Assembly (NCBI RefSeq): GCF_002865645.1 | Contig: NW_020194517.1 | Coordinates: 1,178,001 to 1,242,000 of the forward strand | Direction: 5' to 3' | DNA length: 64,000 nucleotides | DNA from: Hyaloscypha bicolor E | Taxonomy: Eukaryota > Ascomycota > Leotiomycetes > Helotiales > Hyaloscyphaceae | Part shown: piece after piece, positions 58,015-64,000 of the stretch | How positions within the stretch are numbered: the first letter of the stretch is position 1 | How the letters are laid out: each line of letters begins with the position of its first letter | Program-made: the position numbers and the translations under genes | Notes under the pieces: generated by a model | Told to the model about the DNA's origin: nothing | Database searches by the model: none | Seen by the model: the letters and a program-made list of their open reading frames with translations, nothing else

Positions 58015-58788
58015 CTAAGCACCCCCCAAGAGCCTCAAAATTTTCCCCTCCTCAAATCCCTCTTCGTCCACGTCCATTCCATCTCCATCGCCAGCACCCT
58101 TCTCCTCCAAACCATTCATACCTCTCTCAACCCTCAACATCAACCTCCTCATCTTCTCCAGCTCTTCCTCAACCTCGCCGTTCTTTGTCACCAAATTCTG
58201 CTGCACCCCCGCGTCCTCCCCAGCCAGCAGATCCAGTACCCCCTTAAAAGCCTTATATCCCTCTACCTTCTCCCGAGCTTGTTTTCTCCTTTCCATCAAC
58301 TCCGCTAACCTCTGTTGCAACTCCTTGTATTTCTGTGCCTGTTCCGGCGTCTTGGTCTGAGCTTCCTCGCTCCATTCTTCTGGCAACTGTTCAACAATGT
58401 TCTCTCTCCCTTACCATCTATTAGCATCTCTACAACTCACCAATACCATGCAGGTCCTGGACTTACGATAATCTATGCCCTTCTCAGCCCACTCCTCTCC
58501 ATCATCATGGACGTCTCTGTCGCCCGCAACCCAATACAGCCGATCCACTTGCTCTGCAACATGTCTCTTCGCCTGCGGCCCATATGCTAGCCGGTTATGC
58601 TTCTTCAACAGCCCATTCAGCTTATGCAGTGCTTCGTCGATGGATTTCTGTCGAAGCGCATTCTCTTCGGCGGAGGAGTTGGATGTGAGGAAGGTGGAAG
58701 AAGGGGACAGCGGGTTGGAGAGCGCGAGGATTTGGGAGTTGAGGAATCGGAGCTTGAGATCGATGATCGTGGGTGCAGAGGAGGTCAT
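58015..58788 (-). CDS. fta4: Kinetochore subunit Fta4 (Sim4/CCAN complex)
   Basis: Component of the inner kinetochore network at centromeres. Coding parts on the minus strand are 58788-58467 and 58409-58015 (238 aa). The ATG at 58788 (MTSSAPTIIDLKLRFL) was chosen over an upstream one because homologues start like this. Family-like blocks are HVAEQVDRLYW, LPEEW and the helical QNLVTKNGEVEEELEKM near the C-terminus. The acceptor at 58410 (GGTAAG) is the one that keeps the frame and gives REN-IVEQLPEEW. The coiled-coil composition and length match. Identification is by remembered motifs. Confidence 0.8.
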
Positions 58789-60112
58789 TTGGACTTCGAT
58801 GAGATACAGGGTGGGGAGTGAGACTGTGCTTCGATGTGGTTGATGTTTTTGTGGGGAATCAGACGCGAAACGTGGAGGGAGACGCGACTTGAGCAACCGA
58901 GCTACTGTAGTGGAACTTCGACCACAATTTCTCTTCCGCTTTCACAATCAAAAGTTCATGTCGATGGGCGATTGCAATCTCAATCGAGCCAGCAGGTTGA
59001 ATTTGAGATCATTTAGAATTTGATGCCTGTATGAAATGCTCGATCATGATCTCCCCAAGAAGGTCACTGTATATCTCTTTTTGGAAATTTCTCCGTGTGG
59101 AGAGCACGCTGAGTATACAGTACCCTGGAATCAAGTGTAACATTCAGGCTTTGCGGCGCCACGCCTTCAAACTCGGTTGGTTAGCGAATTGCTGAGTGTT
59201 AAACGTATTCTCTGCTTCTCTCATCATCATCTATTTTTAAACATGAAGGTCTCATCATACTTGTTACTATTGTCAACAACTAGTGCTTTATAAGACCGAT
59301 AGGCCAAAGGCCTAGAGAAAAAATTTCTGTCGTAATCAGTTTAAAAGAGTGCCGAGGACGAATCCGCTTAACAGGAGATATTCTGGTTTCTTATTCTTGA
59401 GGCGAAGGGGAGGAGTTTCCAGATACCGAGTAGTTGCTGGAGTTGTATATGCATTCTGGAGGGTGTTTTAAGGGCAAAAAGGTCGAGGAAGAAAGAGACG
59501 ACTATAATGGTGCTGCTCCTCTGTGTACAGTACCCCGTGCCATGCGTGCACTTATAATAGCTGGCAGATAGATGAGGTTAGCAAATGCCGGTGTGGCTTA
59601 TCTTCCTAGATTTCTGAAACTCTATTCTCATCTGGAGCATATTCCTAGTGCAGTGCCACTCTTTCCTCACTGTCTCTAGCAAACAAATATCGTGGGGTTC
59701 GTGTCCTCGTATTTTGCTTTGGGAATCGATCCTCGACATCTAAGTCAATATGCAGTCATAAACAGGCTGACTGACCCTTTCAAAGTAATCTTTTTAGATA
59801 TCCCATGACCTATATTCAGCCCGACGGACTGCGAATGAGTGAGACCGAACTCATCAGATCTGGATTTCGAGCCTCAACCCCTGAACTAAGTTTACAAATG
59901 TCAGCAACCTTCCTCGGCTATTTCAGGGGCTTCTCGAAGTCCTTGGCACAGACAAAATGATCAAACGATTGCAGAGCAGCAGTCAAGAAAAACATCGTTG
60001 GATGTTCAGAGCTTGTGTGGAAAATTAAATCCTGATTCCGCTTCGTTATCCTCGAATAGCATGGAGCAACATTAAACCTGCAATACTCATTGATTCACAC
60101 TTCACTATCTCG
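58789..60112. other. Gene-free 1.3-kb stretch
   Basis: No coding frame of note, no repeat and no RNA gene was recognised. Confidence 0.45.
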
Positions 60113-60695
60113 TCATTGTTCCAGATCCACCCCTGAATCTCCTATCATTCTAGAGAAGAGGCACCATCTCCAGCTCCCTATGCGCATTAACCTCGCACTC
60201 CCTCCACACCCCCAAACCTTAAAACCCACCCGTCTCCTTCTCTGCCTCTGCCCTTCCATTCTCCTGACCACCGACCCCTCAATGATCTCATCCGCCGCAG
60301 TGCAATAGTCTAAACACTGCATCCCGTACTGCCGCAGCGTCACAAACTTCATGCACTCTCTGTCAACTACCAGTCTACGGCCAGCCCATTGTCCCAGCAA
60401 CGTAAACAGGTGAACTCTAGAGTCGCGGTTGAGTGGGAGGAGAATCCAGTCGTTGAGCGGTACGGCGCCGTGGATGGAGCGGTGGATGCGGTAGAAACGG
60501 TGGTTAGTGAGGCCCAGGCAGGTCGAGGAATTTCACGATCTTGGTATAGAGCTCCGGGGCGATGGTGAGAAGTGTGGGTTTGGGTTTGGGTTTGACATTT
60601 ACAGTAACATTAATCAACTCGGTGTACTCAAAGCGTGTGGGACATTCAACTTGGAGTTGAGGTTACCTTGGGTTGTCTCTGGTACAGTATGTCAA

Positions 60696-60742
60696 ATGAA
60701 TAGATTAGATTAGAATACTGGCTAGTAATCTAATCTATTCAT
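60696..60742. repeat. Perfect 17-bp inverted repeat, 13-nt loop
   Basis: ATGAATAGATTAGATTA (60696-60712) is matched exactly by its reverse complement at 60726-60742. It lies in an AT-rich patch inside the decayed F-box copy and could be a MITE-like insertion or hairpin. Confidence 0.75.
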
Positions 60743-60820
60743 CAAAAATACCCACTAATTATATTCTAATCTAATCAAATTATTTAAGCATTGCGGTAAT
60801 TATATTCTATTCAAGCTAAT

Positions 60821-60840
60821 CATGAATATTCATGAATATT
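60821..60840. repeat. CATGAATATT tandem pair, palindromic
   Basis: Two exact copies of CATGAATATT; their junction forms the palindrome AATATTCATGAATATT. It belongs to the same AT-rich patch. Confidence 0.6.
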
Positions 60841-61001
60841 CGGAATACCTTGATTACTTTTTTGACACACTGCTCTGGTCTAGCTTCATTCTTGATGAGT
60901 GCGCTACCGGCAGCCATTGGATTGGTGATTGTTCCAGGTTGTACTGGGTCAATTATGGATAGTTTCTCGATGACATTTGTCAAGGCGGTGCCAGATGCCA
61001 T

Positions 61002-61476
61002 TGTGTTGCTTAAGTGAATTGGTGATCGCGGCGATAGATCGGGACACTTCTTGATAGATGTCGCGATGAGGCGAGAAAAGAGTTTCTTTATTACATTCGC
61101 TTGTTGACCTCTTTTAACATCTGGGATTCCCTTTGTATAAATGTTTATTCACGCTCGCCTCGCTTTCAGGGACCGAAGTCGGGATCAGCAGAACATTGCC
61201 TTTCAATATTAAATTCCCCTTTGTATGCCAGGAGAACTGGAGATGAATTCATCAAATTCTCATTTTCCCCCTGATATTCTTAGTAAAGGTACTTTTGATG
61301 GCTATGCCACAAATGCTCACTTTGTGCCCATATTACTTATTGAGAACATGAAAAGAGTCCGCTGGCACGGATCCTTACCCTACAGCTCCTTGACTATTTC
61401 CCTAATGAACCAATTCTTCTTTGTACAGCTCCTTGGCCACCCTCCAGATACTGCCTCCAGACCAGAGAGTCTATGC
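61002..61476. other. Spacer between the two F-box-like copies
   Basis: About 475 bp with no recognised feature. It should carry the upstream region of the decayed copy and the 3' flank of the intact one. Confidence 0.4.
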
Positions 61477-62313
61477 CTAGACCCACCAGTACGAAGCTTT
61501 CCCAGCCTCCTTAGCATCCTTCCTCTTCTCCTGATTGTCCCGTCGCTGTATCGCCGCAATTTCAATGGCACTTTCCAGGTTCAACCCATGGCAGCAGTAT
61601 CGTATGCACGGGTTCTTGGGAATCTTGGCACGCTCAATTCGCTCGATCTCTAAACTGGTGTGGTTGACGAACTTGTCTCTGATCTCACAGTACAATAACT
61701 CTGGACCAGCCCACTCCTTCAGCAAAACGTGCAGACGAAAGCCACGGCAATCTGGGGCCCCGGGGATGAAATAGAAGGCGCAGAGTGGAACCTTGCCTCG
61801 AGCTGCCCTGTGGAGGCGGTAGAATATGCGAGTAGTCAGGCCCAGACAGGTTGAGGAGCAGCGGTCGAGCAAATCGAAGACCCTCAGCTGCAGTTCTGGG
61901 GGCAGAGCGATGAGCCTGGAATTGGCTTGATTAATGACAGCCATGGGATTGGTGTGGCTGCCAATGTTGGTGGAGTTGGCTTGACCAGGGGTGATCGTGA
62001 GATTGGTTTGGCTGGCGACGGCGAGCTTGGAAACGGCTTGATCATTGTTTTGAGCTCGATCTATACAATCAGCTTGGTTTGGACAGGGGATTGCAATCGT
62101 AGTACTGACCATTCTCCTCTTCAACAGCAGCTCTTGTGATCGCCAAAGTCAGATCATCCACAGCCAGTGATACTTGGTCCTCTTCCTCATCATCTGCTGT
62201 AACGTCAGCTTAGGTGGTGGAGAGGGGCTACAATTGGAATACTGACCTGCCGCCTTATCCAATGGAAGCTCACTAATCTTCCTAGAGATTAATGCGGCCA
62301 GGTTCGTAGTCAT
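61477..62313 (-). CDS. F-box-like protein of unknown function
   Basis: Coding parts on the minus strand: 62313-62247, 62196-62110 and 62060-61477 (245 aa). Both introns use the donor GTCAGT and share most of their sequence. The frame also opens upstream to an ATG at 62454; the ATG at 62313 (MTTNLAALISRK) is preferred because the decayed neighbour starts similarly. The product has an acidic stretch, a repeated DQ-x-LAV...LTIT segment, then IALPPELQLRVFDLLDRC, which is F-box-like, and HVLLKEWAGPELLYC. F-box proteins tether substrates to SCF ubiquitin ligases; no substrate-binding domain is recognised here, so function is open. Confidence 0.7.
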
Positions 62314-63227
62314 TGCGAGTGCGAATCTCTTCGTTACAGTGTCGTGCCGCAACGGAGGTTGTCTTTGCTCGATGAAGGCGGGAGATCGAGGACTTCGGAG
62401 CGAAAGCCGCTCGAGCAACCGATTAACGCGGGGTGAATACCTGGGCATCCCCAATTCACACAGACCGACCCAGGGAATCCGTAAGGTGAGCGATTCGTTT
62501 GGATGGAGAGGGGAGCATCTCGTCTAAATCCCTTCTCCAGTGGCGGCCTTCTCTTTGTCTGCCCGTCCTCTCCCTACCCTTAGACTCCCACAAGTCTCGA
62601 AGACAGCTCTTCTAGGACTTGGAAGCAAGTTGGCTGCTCTGATGCCCCATAAATGGGAGTTCCGCAACTTTTCTGATGGAGTGATGTCTTATCCGTCACA
62701 AGATCCCTAACCGAGAGGCTGCGGCTGAGAGTGCAGCTTTGCGAATGAGATTTCGAGTTCAAACAAGCTTAATATTTCGTTGCATCATCGAACAGTATCT
62801 CCATATCAAAGCAAATTAGAGCTTTCCCTAGCCCTTATAGGTTAGCTTGCAGCTTTCTGGAGCAGATCCAGATTCAAACCGCCGGGTCCCAAAGAGCCAG
62901 TAGTCACGTGACAGACCGCATTCGTAGTTCGTCTTATCTTTGGGGGAACATCACAACTTCAACCTCTTGGGATATCCAAACTTCTCGGGCATCCAACAAG
63001 TATTTCCAATCCACTCCATTGCTGGCTTGGTTGGGGTGATGATTGTGATGATCGTGGTGAGTTGGATTTCTTGGGTTCTCACTCCCTCCAGTTGGGTTCA
63101 GGTGAGCATCTGCAAGTTAATGAATTGTGCTTGGTCTTATTTCAAGAAAGGGTCTTCCAAAGATTGCAATTAATCTGAAGCATCCGTCGAGCCAGAAGGA
63201 GCCAACACGTGATCTATCTATAAAGGG
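62314..63227. other. Upstream region of F-box-like and transporter genes
   Basis: Divergent promoter region. A frame at 62940-63173 has a hydrophobic run (IAGLVGVMIVMIVVSWISWVL) but no recognised partner and no clear coding support. A TATAAA lies just before the transporter's presumed start. Confidence 0.4.
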
Positions 63228-64000
63228 ATGACTGGGAAGAATTCAGGGGAAGTTTCAGCCGATGCCGATCTCCCCGCCGAGGCTTTAGCCTTCGCAAACA
63301 TCGCCAACTTTGGCGCGTAGCACTGCACACCTTCGAATCCTCCCATCGCATAATAACAAGGGGCGTCATGTTTTAAGAAGTCTTGAAATGTCTGACCCGA
63401 AAGTTCACCCGAAGAATTCGGTGTGGACCGTTTGCCTCAAGATCTAGGATGAACGCGTTCGCATGAACTTCCACGATCCAGGTTTCGTACCAAAAGAACC
63501 GTTTTTGTTCTCTATTCAGAGACCTTGGTGCGGCTTTCCGAATATTTCTTGGTCATTGATCATACCATCGGAGCAGGAACCGATCGTTCATCGGGAAGAG
63601 GCTCGAGGTTGATCACCCGCCGAGCCGGAATGCTGGCCTTTGCAGCAGTCACCGTAGGTCATTCTGCATGTTGTTTTCAATTAGTCGCGGCTAATTGATT
63701 AGATTGTTGGAATGTCTCTGCAATATGTTGCCACTAGCAAAGGAGAGTTGTTGGCTGGGAAGATGATTCATGGAGTCGTAGTGGGTGGCCTCATAATAGT
63801 GGGCACAGCTTACGCTTCGGAGGTGAGGTGAAGTCCTCTTCATGTTAGGAATATCTAACATTATTCAAAGGCTGCACCTATTCGTCTCCGAGGTCTTCTT
63901 CTAAGTTGTCTTGCTTTCGTCGTCGTCATGCAAGCCATTGGACTTGGAGTCGTTCGGGCTTTCGTTCCCGATCTTCCTCCTTCAACCTTCCGAAATGCAT
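63228..64000 (+). pseudogene. MFS sugar transporter, 5' part damaged, 3' end beyond window
   Basis: The right edge reads as a hexose or alpha-glucoside transporter: RRAGMLAFAAVT up to 63650, intron 63651-63710, IVGMSLQYVATSKGELLAGK to 63823, intron 63824-63871, then APIRLRGLLLSC and GLGVVRAFVPDLPP to the edge. Upstream, an ATG at 63228 gives PAEALAFANIANFGA, like transporter N-termini. It runs into TAG, and further TAA and TAG codons follow in the stretch that should encode the first helices. The motif before RRAG is also distorted. A 5'-decayed gene is the simplest reading; a missed intron pattern is possible. Intron limits are approximate to a few bases. Confidence 0.5.

Larger units (their letters stand above)
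60113..61001 (-). pseudogene. Decayed paralogue of the adjacent F-box-like gene
   Basis: On the minus strand an opening MASGTALTNVIEKLSII (61001) resembles the start of the neighbouring intact gene. After an AT-rich interruption comes TIAPELYTKIVKFL, an F-box-like start. Then the frame changes: STCLGLTNHRFYRIHR continues one register off, matching STCLGLTTRIFYRLHR in the neighbour. The remaining codons to 60113 align loosely (GQWAGRRLVV, KFV, YC). A deletion plus frameshift within the F-box and the AT-rich insertion indicate a dead copy. Confidence 0.65.

Noticed and set aside
58411..58896. Longer fta4 start at 58896
   Set aside because: The extra 36 residues lack resemblance to the family; MTSSAPTIIDLK is the expected type of beginning.
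60574..60595. GGGTTT triplicate resembling a telomere-like repeat
   Set aside because: It encodes KPKPKP on the minus strand within the F-box-like remnant; three units in coding sequence are not evidence of an internal telomere.

Overview
This window looks like nuclear DNA of a filamentous ascomycete (Pezizomycotina; a leotiomycete is possible, but that is inference). Nearly every gene is split by short introns of about 45-66 nt with GTRNGT donors and CTAAC/CTGAC-like branch sites. Gene families are fungal: a DHA1 drug:H+ transporter, a DUF3405 protein, the kinetochore subunit Fta4, a ferric reductase and a vanillyl-alcohol-oxidase-type flavoprotein. Both strands are used, and no operons, CRISPR arrays, tRNA or rRNA genes were seen. 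Gene coordinates below are spans from start codon to stop codon including introns; exon limits were worked out by hand and are given in each entry.

Layout. 0-12 kb: a 5'-cut geranylgeranyl diphosphate synthase, an MFS exporter, an intracellular GH3 beta-glucosidase with a PA14 insert, a decayed CAP/PR-1 gene, and a secreted GH89 alpha-N-acetylglucosaminidase. 12-14.5 kb: a decayed 2EXR-like gene, an AT-rich repeat remnant and empty sequence. 14.5-21.9 kb: MCM2 and a UBR7/Mlo2-like gene fired from one divergent promoter with an MCB box, a flavodoxin-domain protein and a small NTF2-like protein. 21.9-25.7 kb: gene-poor. 25.7-35.4 kb: an OB-fold protein with a Cys cluster, inositol-3-phosphate synthase, a long gene-poor stretch and a paxillin-like LIM protein. 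36-41.6 kb: a VAO-type oxidase and a carboxylesterase sharing a divergent promoter with four CreA-type sites, then a frameshifted gene of unknown function. 42-52.3 kb: a DUF3405 type II membrane protein, a secreted GH31 alpha-glucosidase and a ferric reductase. 53-58.8 kb: an SDR, an NmrA-like protein, a coiled-coil protein with an internal repeat, and Fta4. 60-64 kb: an intact F-box-like gene beside a decayed tandem paralogue, and the start of a damaged MFS sugar transporter that runs off the right edge.

How genes may work together: the glycosidases (GH3, GH89, GH31) and the sugar transporter suit a saprotroph or plant-associated fungus. The esterase/oxidase pair could release and oxidise phenolic alcohols under carbon-catabolite control. 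GGPP synthase beside an exporter may be the edge of a terpenoid locus extending left of the window. MCM2, UBR7-like, INO1 and Fta4 are housekeeping.

The most unusual observations are: an intron-plus-exon tandem duplication in the F-box-like gene; two-frame coding in the carboxylesterase exon 4; a duplicated NPLDTPLT motif in an uncharacterised coiled-coil protein that also carries a GC-AG intron; a Cys-rich module ending an OB-fold protein; and a concentration of broken genes (CAP, 2EXR, 41-kb gene, F-box copy, transporter).
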